Origin: Holophagaceae bacterium
GTDB lineage: Bacteria > Acidobacteriota > Holophagae > Holophagales > Holophagaceae
Direction: 5' to 3'
DNA length: 5,612 bases
Assembly (NCBI GenBank): GCA_025353305.1
Contig: JANXQX010000317.1
Span: forward strand, 1-5,612
Part shown: positions 1-5,612 of the stretch, in pieces
Layout: every line of letters starts with the position of its first letter
How positions within the stretch are numbered: the first letter of the stretch is position 1
Notes under the pieces: model-generated
The model's input: only the letters and a program-made list of their open reading frames with translations
What the model was told of the DNA's origin: nothing
The model's database searches: none
Position numbers and translations under genes: made by a program

Positions 1-300
1 AACGGACTTTTTCACATCCATAAAGCCTAGTTCATATCGTGACCCAAGTTCTTCCATAGCACCGACATGCCCTTTCTCAGCGGCCTTGGTCAACCAAATC
101 AAACTTTCATCTGCATCCGTGTAAAAATTGATTGGCCTCACAGACCACAAGTACCTACCAAATTCATACATTTTTTGTGGGTCACCGACTTCGGCAGCAT
201 TTCGCATACGGGCGTACTTCGTACAACCCAACGCTGTCATCATCAGCATCAAGATTGCTATCTGAAATGCCTTACCCCATAGCTTCCTATTGATTCTCAT
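1..300 (-). CDS. Sel1-repeat lipoprotein, putative immunity protein (copy 3; partial, runs off the left edge)
   Basis: Only the first 100 codons are in the window; no stop is reached by base 1. The ATG at 300 overlaps the stop of the orphan tail (ATGA). The N-terminus is a basic segment (MRINRKLWGK), a hydrophobic core, and ALGC with Cys26, an acceptable though not ideal lipobox, so a periplasmic lipoprotein is predicted. Two clear Sel1-type units follow: from about residue 36 (AEVGDPQKMYEFGRYLW, then D-ESLIWLTKAA) and from about 74 (AEKGHVGAMEELGSRYELGF). These are better Sel1 repeats than those in the two upstream paralogues. The region is A+T-rich (42% GC at 1-60) compared with the effector gene. 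By position it is probably the immunity partner matching the diverged orphan tail just upstream. The gene and Sel1 call are solid; the role is inferred. Confidence 0.75.
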   Translation of the reverse strand, partial: MRINRKLWGKAFQIAILMLMMTALGCTKYARMRNAAEVGDPQKMYEFGRYLWSVRPINFYTDADESLIWLTKAAEKGHVGAMEELGSRYELGFMDVKKSV

Positions 301-599
301 CGTCCGTAACACGCCGTGTCCCCCACACCTTCCAACGGGTTCGTGTCCTTGACCTCCGCATACCGAAGCAGATCTAACCACATGGGAAGGGGATTGAATA
401 GCCCTGTGTATTCGGTTCCGACACTGCACACATAAGCGTTCACAAAATTGTGGCAGTCAATGTTCGGGGTTCCAGACACAAGGGCCTGATGCCAGATCAC
501 TTTGTGGTACCTCTTCCACGCATCGATTTCTTGGGATGTCGGACCTGTTGCGATCTTGATTAAGTGAGGGTCGAAAGGCCATGTGTGGAAGAGACTCAT
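297..599 (-). CDS. Orphan effector C-terminal tail (diverged copy 2)
   Basis: This 100-residue protein starts at an ATG overlapping the upstream immunity stop (ATGA) and, like the other orphan, opens with MSL. It aligns with the effector tail only at key positions. IDAWKRYHKVIWH matches VDAWKQIHTVIFH, and HNFVNAYVCSV matches HNLITGYLCNV. The predicted catalytic His is retained (His50), as are the two tail cysteines (Cys58 and Cys97, the latter near the C-terminus). A segment of about a dozen extra residues lies before the last Cys (around WLDLLRYAEVKD). No clear Shine-Dalgarno is present. The conservation pattern argues that this is a homologous tail from a different effector lineage rather than a decayed copy of the local one. 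It has no Ser elbow or acid and cannot act as a hydrolase by itself. Confidence 0.65.
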   Translation of the reverse strand: MSLFHTWPFDPHLIKIATGPTSQEIDAWKRYHKVIWHQALVSGTPNIDCHNFVNAYVCSVGTEYTGLFNPLPMWLDLLRYAEVKDTNPLEGVGDTACYGR

Positions 600-1162
600 T
601 TTTTAGATACCGGTTCCCATGGAATCCCGGGATGGATTTCTTTAGGCACCGGCCTTGGCCAGGCACTTGGACTGACCCAGGGCAGCAAGGCACAGGTATG
701 GTCCTTAAGGGTGCCTTTCTTGCGGTGAAGTTCCACTGCGAGGTTATCGTATTCACGGACCTTCCCGGTCTTGGATGAATCAATGGGTAGCTGATACAGA
801 CCCATTTCGTAGGCTCTCGCCAGCTCCTCTGCGCACCAGGGAATACCTAGGTCACACCCCTGTTTAAGCCAATAGACAACCTCCTGGGGATTTGAGATGT
901 CCCATCGCTGTATCATTTCTTGCATGGCAATCAAATTACCTTTAGAAACAGCCCGACGCCTCCAGTAATCGCCTTTAATAGAATCAAAGTGAAAAAGACT
1001 ACCGTATTCCGAATAATATTCATCTGCGATTTTATACATCGCGGTCGATGATCCAGCCCAGGCGGCCACGTACAACCTAGCTTGAGGAAATAAAAGGGAG
1101 CCTCCAAATGATAGAAGAAATACGCCAAATAACAGAATGATCCTCTTTGGACGCTTATTCAT
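596..1162 (-). CDS. Sel1-like repeat, membrane-anchored putative immunity protein (copy 2)
   Basis: This 188-residue paralogue of the 2027->1443 product has the same plan: a basic start (MNKRPKR), a hydrophobic segment ~8-25, and degenerate Sel1-like repeats (AAWAGSSTAMYKIADEYY, DYWRRRAVSKGNLIA, CAEELARAYEMGLYQ). The six-residue length difference comes mainly from a gap just after the first repeat (near residue 50). From QRWDISNP (residue ~85) onward it is nearly identical to copy 1, while upstream of that point it is strongly diverged and A+T-rich. Its three cysteines match copy 1. The start is supported by AAGAGGTGATC, an extended match to the 16S rRNA 3' end, with AGAGG placed 7 bases before the ATG, and by an ATGA overlap with the orphan tail. 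The likely role is immunity against an effector variant whose tail resembles the adjacent orphan. The diverged N-terminal half may set specificity (inference). Confidence 0.7.
   Translation of the reverse strand: MNKRPKRIILLFGVFLLSFGGSLLFPQARLYVAAWAGSSTAMYKIADEYYSEYGSLFHFDSIKGDYWRRRAVSKGNLIAMQEMIQRWDISNPQEVVYWLKQGCDLGIPWCAEELARAYEMGLYQLPIDSSKTGKVREYDNLAVELHRKKGTLKDHTCALLPWVSPSAWPRPVPKEIHPGIPWEPVSKK
605..905. repeat. Direct repeat R1, left copy (3' half of immunity copy 2)
   Basis: About 300 bases nearly identical to 1452-1752 at a constant offset of 847 bases. The anchors TTCCCATGGA at 614/1461 and GAGATGTCCC at 894/1741 were checked by hand. It encodes the C-terminal ~100 residues of the immunity protein. 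High identity stops just past 905, at the DISNP codons. Confidence 0.9.
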
Positions 1163-1446
1163 GGGATCACCTCTTGATCGTTGCAGCTAACCTTGCCTTC
1201 GAATTTCTTGGGCCCCAGGGCCAGCGGAATGAGTGTCGCAGGATCCGGCTCCACATTGCAGAGGTAGCCGGTGATCAGGTTGTGCTCCACATCGTTCACA
1301 TCGGTGGCATTGGATCCATGGAAGATCACCGTGTGAATATCGCGCCAGGCATCCTGCAAGTCGCTAGGAGGAATGACACGGATCTGGTGAAAATAGTTGT
1401 TCCAATCCATGGCTTCGCCCTGGGAGCTATAGGCGTTTAGGCTCAT
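1159..1446 (-). CDS. Orphan effector C-terminal tail (headless copy 1)
   Basis: I start this gene at the ATG at 1446, which overlaps the upstream stop as ATGA, giving 95 residues. A longer reading from the ATG at 1467 would add 7 residues inside the upstream immunity gene and is less likely. From residue 19 (FHQIRV) to the end it matches effector residues 1116-1192 with 7 substitutions in 77, and homology seems to begin slightly earlier (GEAMD versus GEALD). It keeps the predicted catalytic histidine (His55 in DVEHN) and both tail cysteines (Cys63, Cys88). It lacks the nucleophile elbow and the acid, so it cannot be an active hydrolase alone. No strong Shine-Dalgarno precedes the ATG, so expression probably depends on coupling to the upstream gene. 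It could be a duplication remnant, a donor for recombination into the effector's 3' end, or an expressed accessory that binds immunity protein. The sequence alone does not decide. Confidence 0.75.
   Translation of the reverse strand: MSLNAYSSQGEAMDWNNYFHQIRVIPPSDLQDAWRDIHTVIFHGSNATDVNDVEHNLITGYLCNVEPDPATLIPLALGPKKFEGKVSCNDQEVIP
1160..1420. repeat. Direct repeat R2, left copy (orphan tail 1)
   Basis: About 260 bases matching 2025-2285 at a constant offset of 865 bases. The anchors CCTTGCCTTC at 1191/2056 and GATCT at 1381/2246 were checked. It covers most of the orphan tail gene. Similarity fades toward 1420, near the orphan's start. Confidence 0.9.
1170..1174 (-). promoter_or_regulatory. Ribosome binding site for immunity copy 2
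   Basis: AGAGG within AAGAGGTGATC on the minus strand, 7 bases before the ATG at 1162. The extended GAGGTGATC matches the anti-Shine-Dalgarno region well. It lies in the 3' end of the orphan tail gene. The two orphan tail genes lack a comparable site. Confidence 0.7.
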
Positions 1447-2027
1447 TTCTTGGATACCGATTCCCATGGAATCCCAGGATGGATTTCTTTAGGCACCGGC
1501 CTTGGCCAGGCACTTGGACTGACCCAGGGCAGCAAGGCACAGTTGTGGTCCTTAAGGGTGCCTTTCTTAAGGTGGAGTTCCACAGCGAGGTTGTCGTATT
1601 CACGGACCTTCCCGGTCTTGGACGAATCAATGGGTAGCTGATACAGACCCATTTCGTAGGCTCTCGCCAGCTCTTCTGCACACCAGGGAATACCCAAGTC
1701 GCATCCGTGCTTCAGCCAGTAGACCACTTCATGGGGATTGGAGATGTCCCATTGTTGGATAATTCTCTGAAAGGCTACTAAATTCCCCTTGTTGGCAGAG
1801 CGACGCATCCAATAATCACCCTTTGCATTGTCATGGTGGAATAGCCCTGCGTAAATTCCTCCATAAGGAATTCGGTAATACTCATCTGCAATTCTCCACA
1901 TCGCCTCCGATGATCCGGTCCAAGCGGCCACATAAAGCCTGACTTGAGGGAACAGAAAAGCCCCCCCTGTTACAAGAATAAGGGTGGATACGAATCTAAT
2001 AATGAGTTTCCTGGAAAGCCAAATCAT
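1443..2027 (-). CDS. Sel1-like repeat, membrane-anchored putative immunity protein (copy 1)
   Basis: This protein has 194 residues. A basic N-terminus and a hydrophobic segment (~8-27) give a signal anchor or uncleaved signal, placing the rest in the periplasm. The remainder carries degenerate Sel1-like units. Residues ~34-52 (AAWTGSSEAMWRIADEYY) are followed by a D-YW-RRSANKGNLVA unit (~71-85), and then by YWLKHGCDLG and CAEELARAYEMGLY (~103-129). Cys109, Cys116 and Cys163 could form disulfides. Its ATG overlaps the effector stop (ATGA) and is preceded 7 bases upstream by AAGGGG, so it is both coupled and independently initiated. Sel1-repeat proteins are known partners of some type VI lipase effectors. 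Periplasmic location plus adjacency suggests this one neutralises the lipase encoded immediately upstream. It is a close paralogue of the 1162->596 gene: residues 92-194 differ at 5 positions, while the N-terminal half is much more diverged. Existence of the gene is near certain; the immunity role is inference. Confidence 0.72.
   Translation of the reverse strand: MIWLSRKLIIRFVSTLILVTGGAFLFPQVRLYVAAWTGSSEAMWRIADEYYRIPYGGIYAGLFHHDNAKGDYWMRRSANKGNLVAFQRIIQQWDISNPHEVVYWLKHGCDLGIPWCAEELARAYEMGLYQLPIDSSKTGKVREYDNLAVELHLKKGTLKDHNCALLPWVSPSAWPRPVPKEIHPGIPWESVSKK
1452..1752. repeat. Direct repeat R1, right copy (3' half of immunity copy 1)
   Basis: Partner of 605-905 in the same orientation. High nucleotide identity gives only 5 residue differences in the ~103 C-terminal residues. 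Confidence 0.9.
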
Positions 2028-5000
2028 GGAATCACCCCTTGATCGTTACAACGGACCTTGCCTTCGAATTTCTTGGGCCCCAGGGCCAGCGGAATGAGTG
2101 TCGCAGGGTCCGGCTCCACATTGCAGAGGTAGCCGGTGATCAGGTTGTGCTCCACATCGTTCAAGCTGGTGGCATTGGAACCGTGAAAGATCACCGTGTG
2201 AATCTGTTTCCAGGCATCCACCAGGTCACTTGGAGGGATGACCCGGATCTGATGAAAATGGCTTCCCCGATCCAGCGCCTCACCTACGGTGTTGGGGTTA
2301 CGCAGAATGTCCGCAACTGAAGTAATGCCAGCAATCTTAAGGTAACCAACAAGCTTTTGGAATGGGTCCCCCATACCCAGGAGATTCGGTGTCCTGTCCT
2401 GGCGGTTCACATGGTGGGTGTAGCTCTTGTAGTAAGCGTTGGGACCCCAGTCATACATGTTGGCGGCAGCGGCATAGGTGACCAGATCGATCTGCTTGGA
2501 CACGTCCACGAGGCCTCGGCTCCAGGTTCCATCGAGTTCGCCTTGGTTGGTCAGGCGGGTGGAGGCCACTTGCCCCAACCGGCTGTGCACTACGGCGGTG
2601 ATGAGGCCCCCCTGGCTATGGGCGTGGAGTGTCAGTTTGATCGCGCTGAGTTTGTCGTAAAGCCGGATGAACTCGTTGTAAAGCTTAGGCCGTGCGGTCG
2701 ACAGTGCGGCCTGGATGAGCGCTTCACGTTCCGTATGGACTTGGATGGGGTCCTTGTCCGCTTCATGCTCGATCGGGAATTGCAGTTCGATAGTGGCCTT
2801 GGTCTTTGGCAGGAGAGAAGAATGCGCGTTCATGATCTCATACCACGGATTCTGGATTTCCAGCAGCGTGTTCAGAGGCAGAATCACTGGCACCGGCCCA
2901 ACGTTCTTGTCCCAGCCATTGGTCACATCCCAATATTCCCTTTCCAGATTTGGGTCAACCAGGGCCTTGTAGAACGCGAGCTGATAGTCCCGGCTCCACA
3001 TGGTTTGGACCACCGCATCGAGGGTCGCCATGAGGCGGATGGAATCCTTGTTGGTGGTGGGACGGTTCGGATTGGCGGTGTCATCCTTCTGTTGGAGCAG
3101 GTCTCCCGAATCCAGGAAATTCCAGGACTGATGAGAAAATCCCTCGTTCAGCTTGGCGGAAACGTTGTACTGGGCCAGCACAGGGACGTGCTCGGAGGCT
3201 TCGGCGGGATTGCGAAGCTGGTCCAGCTTCCGCTGAAGCCCCTGGGCCGCTTCATCCAACTCAGTCGACATGTTCGCGACACCGTTGAGGAGGACATCCA
3301 CTCGTCCTGCCTTTAGGTGGTCCAGCAGGAATGGAGTGATATCTGATCGGATGTTGCTGAAAAAGTCCGGGTTCCGCGTGTAAGCCCAGTCCACGGGGTC
3401 GGCTCGGATGAATGCCACATGCCCGTTTTGGAAGGGGTGGTAGGGCACTGTGCGCTCGGCGGATAGCCGATGCCAATTCGGGCAGAGGATCAACTGCAGC
3501 ATGCCCAGGCCCTTGTTCCAGTAGGACTCACTGAGAACGAAACTGGAATCAATGATGATGTCTTGGCCCGCAAGCGTGCGCATCAAGATGTTGTAAGCAT
3601 CGGTGTACCCAGCCATGCCTCCGGAGCCCATTTCGCTGCGGTTGGGTAGGGTGTTGATGGCCGTGATGGCCGTGTCGACCCGCAGGCGTTGAGCCTTCAA
3701 GGATTCGCCCGTGAGTGGGTGATTCGCGTCCCTGTAGACACCCATGGGCCCCACCAGCAGGTCCCGTGTGACTAATACGTTCACAGGGTAGAGGCCGTTA
3801 TCGACGTTGTTTATCACGGCACCCCAACTCCGGACTTGAGGGTAAGCCACAATGTATTGCACGAGCGGGCTATTAGGAATGAAGGTGTTCGCGTCCGACT
3901 TGAAAGGCTGGTGGAGAATAGGTGTGATAGCTCCCCTAATCTTTTGCTCTTCTGGAAGCCTGGGGTCCAATTCGGAGGGGAAATTGCCGGGGTCTGGGGC
4001 CCATTTTCTTGTGTCATCAATTTGGCGTGCTGATTCCGCACCGATTTCCGCTTCTGTGAAGGATTGCAGGGCGTTCACCACTTGGGCCATGCGGTAGCCA
4101 TAGGCGCCGAAGGGATCACCCCGCTGCTGGATCCATCGGCCTTGGGTGGTTTGAATCTGGGCTGGCGCGGAGAGGGTCGGTCTCACCGGGTAAGGCATGG
4201 CACCCGGTTGTGAGCTGACCTGGTCCGGAGCGGTAAACACACGCCGCCGAAGATTGCACAGCACCGCTTCCAGGTCTTCCTGGACCTGATCGAGACGCAT
4301 GTCCATGAGGGAGTAGGTGCCCTGGGTCGTTGCGATGGCATTGCCATCGACCACCGTGCCGGGAGGGATTTCTGAGAGGACGGTCTTCGAGAGACGCAGG
4401 GCAATGTCATCCGGCAGATTGTCGTAATCGGCCGTGCTGTTCAAGTGGGACTGCATGAATGCGTCCCACTGTTTCATCACAGGATTATCCAAATTAACTT
4501 TTGGATTCGTAGCCGAGACCTGGGGGTCGTAGTGCCACACACCACCCCGCACTATGTCGTGCACCGTGGTATTCGAGTTGAACTTCACGATGAATTCCAT
4601 CGTGCGTAATTGTGTGGGACTTCCGGCTCTCCTCTTTGCTTCGTTCTCGTAAAGACTGAACTTCAGCTTCACGCGATAGCGCTCCTGGTCATCCATCCGG
4701 ATGGCCGCACCCTCCTGGTCCAGAATCGTCTGTAAGATCTTGAATTGGTATGGGACGTATGCGAATTTCGGAACCCGGGTTAAGTCCAGGGGATTGCCTT
4801 GGCGATCAGTCCGGCCATCGCGGGAAAGCTCCATCTTCGCGCGATCTCCATCTCCGAATATGTGGCTATCCGTTGTGCCCTGGAGCGCGATCGAGTCCTC
4901 TTGGCCTGAGTCTCCACGCAGGATCTTGAAGGCCTGCAGATCCATGGCGCCTGTGATCTCGATTCCACCCTTGTAGAGCTTGGCTTCACCTTGGACAAAC

Positions 5001-5602
5001 CATGTGCTGTCCGGCTCGGTCATCAGGGAAAAAGACTTCGGGTCCAGATACTCCATCACCGCTGTGATCTGCATCGCACCCAAATCGGGATAGTGGTAAC
5101 GGAGGTAGGGATAGCCGTTGTTTTTTCCTTGCAAGTCGGCAATGGCGTAAATCAGCTTCGGGGGAAGGATGGTTGCGACTGGAGGTCCGCTGACTCCTGC
5201 TCGCAGTGGAGGTGCAATGGCATCTCCACCATCAAAGACTGTATCCGTGCCTTGCATCCACTTATTGGCGTCAACTAAAATCGGGGCGCCAGACATCGCG
5301 ATGATTTCTGGTGCATCTATATTCACTAGCTCAAGCGCAGTTGTATCCTGTGCGTTGAACATTGCGAGCATGCCGCCGTAGAGCGCGCTGGCGCCCTGCC
5401 CGTTGGCGATCATGGCGATGCGTGTGATGGGCATGGGCACGAGGGCTTCGGGCGGGCCGGTGGGCGTGAGCACTTTAAGGTCGAATATTTCTTCGTTAAA
5501 GGCGCCGCCAGTTTGGGTTCTCACGGCGCAGAGCATTCGCTCGGGATCTATTTGGATGAACTTGGGGACGCCGTTGATGGGGCCCTTGGCAAGGGTGGCC
5601 AC
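2024..5602 (-). CDS. Putative Tle-like alpha/beta-hydrolase (lipase-type) effector, very large
   Basis: This 1192-codon protein has a C-terminal alpha/beta-hydrolase signature. A beta-strand (IKLTL) leads into the elbow AHSQGG with Ser996. It is followed by IDLVTYAAAA (~1046-1055), then HHVNRQDRTPNLLG with candidate acid Asp1069, and DVEHNLITGYL with candidate catalytic His1152. Ser-Asp-His is the canonical order. The elbow has Ala where GxSxG lipases have Gly. Residues 1-950 are unassigned: no signal peptide or convincing membrane segment, and a Pro-rich stretch near 466-480. Cys1160 and Cys1185 flank the end and recur in the downstream orphan tails. The inferred role is an antibacterial phospholipase delivered by a type VI-like system, because the stop overlaps (ATGA) an exported Sel1-repeat gene, the usual immunity layout of Tle loci. 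The start is uncertain. The first start codon is GTG at 5602, but the 10 bases before it (CACACACACC) show no Shine-Dalgarno and the frame stays open to the window edge, so the gene may begin outside. The gene is certain; the hydrolase call is likely; the effector role is inferred. Confidence 0.62.
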   Translation of the reverse strand: MATLAKGPINGVPKFIQIDPERMLCAVRTQTGGAFNEEIFDLKVLTPTGPPEALVPMPITRIAMIANGQGASALYGGMLAMFNAQDTTALELVNIDAPEIIAMSGAPILVDANKWMQGTDTVFDGGDAIAPPLRAGVSGPPVATILPPKLIYAIADLQGKNNGYPYLRYHYPDLGAMQITAVMEYLDPKSFSLMTEPDSTWFVQGEAKLYKGGIEITGAMDLQAFKILRGDSGQEDSIALQGTTDSHIFGDGDRAKMELSRDGRTDRQGNPLDLTRVPKFAYVPYQFKILQTILDQEGAAIRMDDQERYRVKLKFSLYENEAKRRAGSPTQLRTMEFIVKFNSNTTVHDIVRGGVWHYDPQVSATNPKVNLDNPVMKQWDAFMQSHLNSTADYDNLPDDIALRLSKTVLSEIPPGTVVDGNAIATTQGTYSLMDMRLDQVQEDLEAVLCNLRRRVFTAPDQVSSQPGAMPYPVRPTLSAPAQIQTTQGRWIQQRGDPFGAYGYRMAQVVNALQSFTEAEIGAESARQIDDTRKWAPDPGNFPSELDPRLPEEQKIRGAITPILHQPFKSDANTFIPNSPLVQYIVAYPQVRSWGAVINNVDNGLYPVNVLVTRDLLVGPMGVYRDANHPLTGESLKAQRLRVDTAITAINTLPNRSEMGSGGMAGYTDAYNILMRTLAGQDIIIDSSFVLSESYWNKGLGMLQLILCPNWHRLSAERTVPYHPFQNGHVAFIRADPVDWAYTRNPDFFSNIRSDITPFLLDHLKAGRVDVLLNGVANMSTELDEAAQGLQRKLDQLRNPAEASEHVPVLAQYNVSAKLNEGFSHQSWNFLDSGDLLQQKDDTANPNRPTTNKDSIRLMATLDAVVQTMWSRDYQLAFYKALVDPNLEREYWDVTNGWDKNVGPVPVILPLNTLLEIQNPWYEIMNAHSSLLPKTKATIELQFPIEHEADKDPIQVHTEREALIQAALSTARPKLYNEFIRLYDKLSAIKLTLHAHSQGGLITAVVHSRLGQVASTRLTNQGELDGTWSRGLVDVSKQIDLVTYAAAANMYDWGPNAYYKSYTHHVNRQDRTPNLLGMGDPFQKLVGYLKIAGITSVADILRNPNTVGEALDRGSHFHQIRVIPPSDLVDAWKQIHTVIFHGSNATSLNDVEHNLITGYLCNVEPDPATLIPLALGPKKFEGKVRCNDQGVIP
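2025..2285. repeat. Direct repeat R2, right copy (3' end of effector)
   Basis: Partner of 1160-1420 in the same orientation, encoding roughly the last 85 residues of the effector. The 18-base difference between the R1 and R2 offsets (847 versus 865) equals the six-codon length difference between the two immunity genes. R1 and R2 therefore belong to one duplicated unit. Confidence 0.9.
2035..2040 (-). promoter_or_regulatory. Ribosome binding site for immunity copy 1
   Basis: AAGGGG on the minus strand, 7 bases before the ATG at 2027 and inside the 3' end of the effector gene. It supports this start and allows the immunity gene to be translated independently as well as by coupling. Confidence 0.65.
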
Positions 5603-5612
5603 GGTGTGTGTG

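Noticed and set aside
457..783. Alternative minus-strand frames at 457-783, 931-1128 and 1427-1681
   Set aside because: They are out-of-frame shadows of the immunity genes. The two at 457-783 and 1427-1681 resemble each other because of repeat R1.
1147..1440. Plus-strand open frame with a close relative at 2039-2320
   Set aside because: The two resemble each other only because both are antisense to the duplicated effector tail. The shared sequence is explained by the minus-strand repeat.
297..1446. Reading the tails as free-standing HNH-like nuclease toxins because of their conserved His residues (DAW---H-VI-H, HN)
   Set aside because: In the full-length protein these residues follow a hydrolase Ser elbow and acid in canonical order, and no metal-binding nuclease motif is complete.
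1446..1467. Upstream ATG at 1467 giving a 102-residue version of the orphan tail
   Set aside because: The extra residues read through the end of the immunity gene in another frame. The ATG at 1446 forms the same ATGA overlap and MSL start as the other orphan tail.
605..1752. Insertion sequence or transposon as the cause of the direct repeats
   Set aside because: No transposase, terminal inverted repeats or target-site duplications are visible. The repeats are coding segments of paralogous genes.
2357..3316. Long plus-strand open frame of 319 codons inside the large gene
   Set aside because: It lies wholly antisense to the hydrolase frame, has no ribosome binding site and gives a composition typical of a shadow frame. 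The minus-strand frame carries recognisable catalytic motifs.

Overview
The window is a single co-directional, gap-free block on the minus strand. Read 5'->3', which is right to left in these coordinates, it starts with one very large gene (1192 codons, 5602->2024). Five small genes follow, alternating between two types. Type one is a short protein homologous to the last ~77 residues of the large protein (1446->1159 and 599->297). Type two is an exported or anchored Sel1-like repeat protein (2027->1443, 1162->596, and 300->beyond the left edge). All five junctions are the same 4-base ATGA stop/start overlap, so there is no intergenic DNA, and no promoter or terminator is visible.

The large protein has an alpha/beta-hydrolase-like catalytic core at its C-terminus. 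A nucleophile elbow (AHSQGG, Ser996) is followed by a candidate acid (Asp1069 in HHVNRQD) and a candidate histidine (His1152 in DVEHN). About 950 residues ahead of this core are not assignable by eye. A large lipase-like protein translationally coupled to an exported Sel1-repeat protein is the layout of type VI lipase effector (Tle) and immunity loci. I therefore read the window as an effector followed by an array of immunity genes and orphan effector tails. This is inference: no VgrG, PAAR, chaperone or secretion-apparatus gene lies inside the window.

The most interesting feature is the array. The effector's 3' end plus the first immunity gene has been duplicated as a unit of about 0.85 kb. 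The copy kept a headless effector tail that opens with its own ATG and retains the predicted catalytic His and two Cys. A third, much more diverged tail/immunity pair follows and runs off the window. Identity between the first two units is mosaic. The effector tail and the 3' half of the immunity gene are nearly identical, while the 5' half of the immunity gene is strongly diverged and A+T-rich. This resembles the orphan toxin-tip/immunity arrays of CdiA and Rhs systems. Here, however, the duplicated tip appears to be the last piece of an enzyme fold rather than a free-standing toxin domain.

The organism cannot be named. A lipobox-type signal, periplasm-directed anchors and the effector/immunity logic suggest a Gram-negative bacterium with moderately high GC. 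Base composition is uneven: 70% GC by hand count at 5401-5460, 42% at 1-60 and 32% at 961-1020. This fits an accessory, recombining locus.
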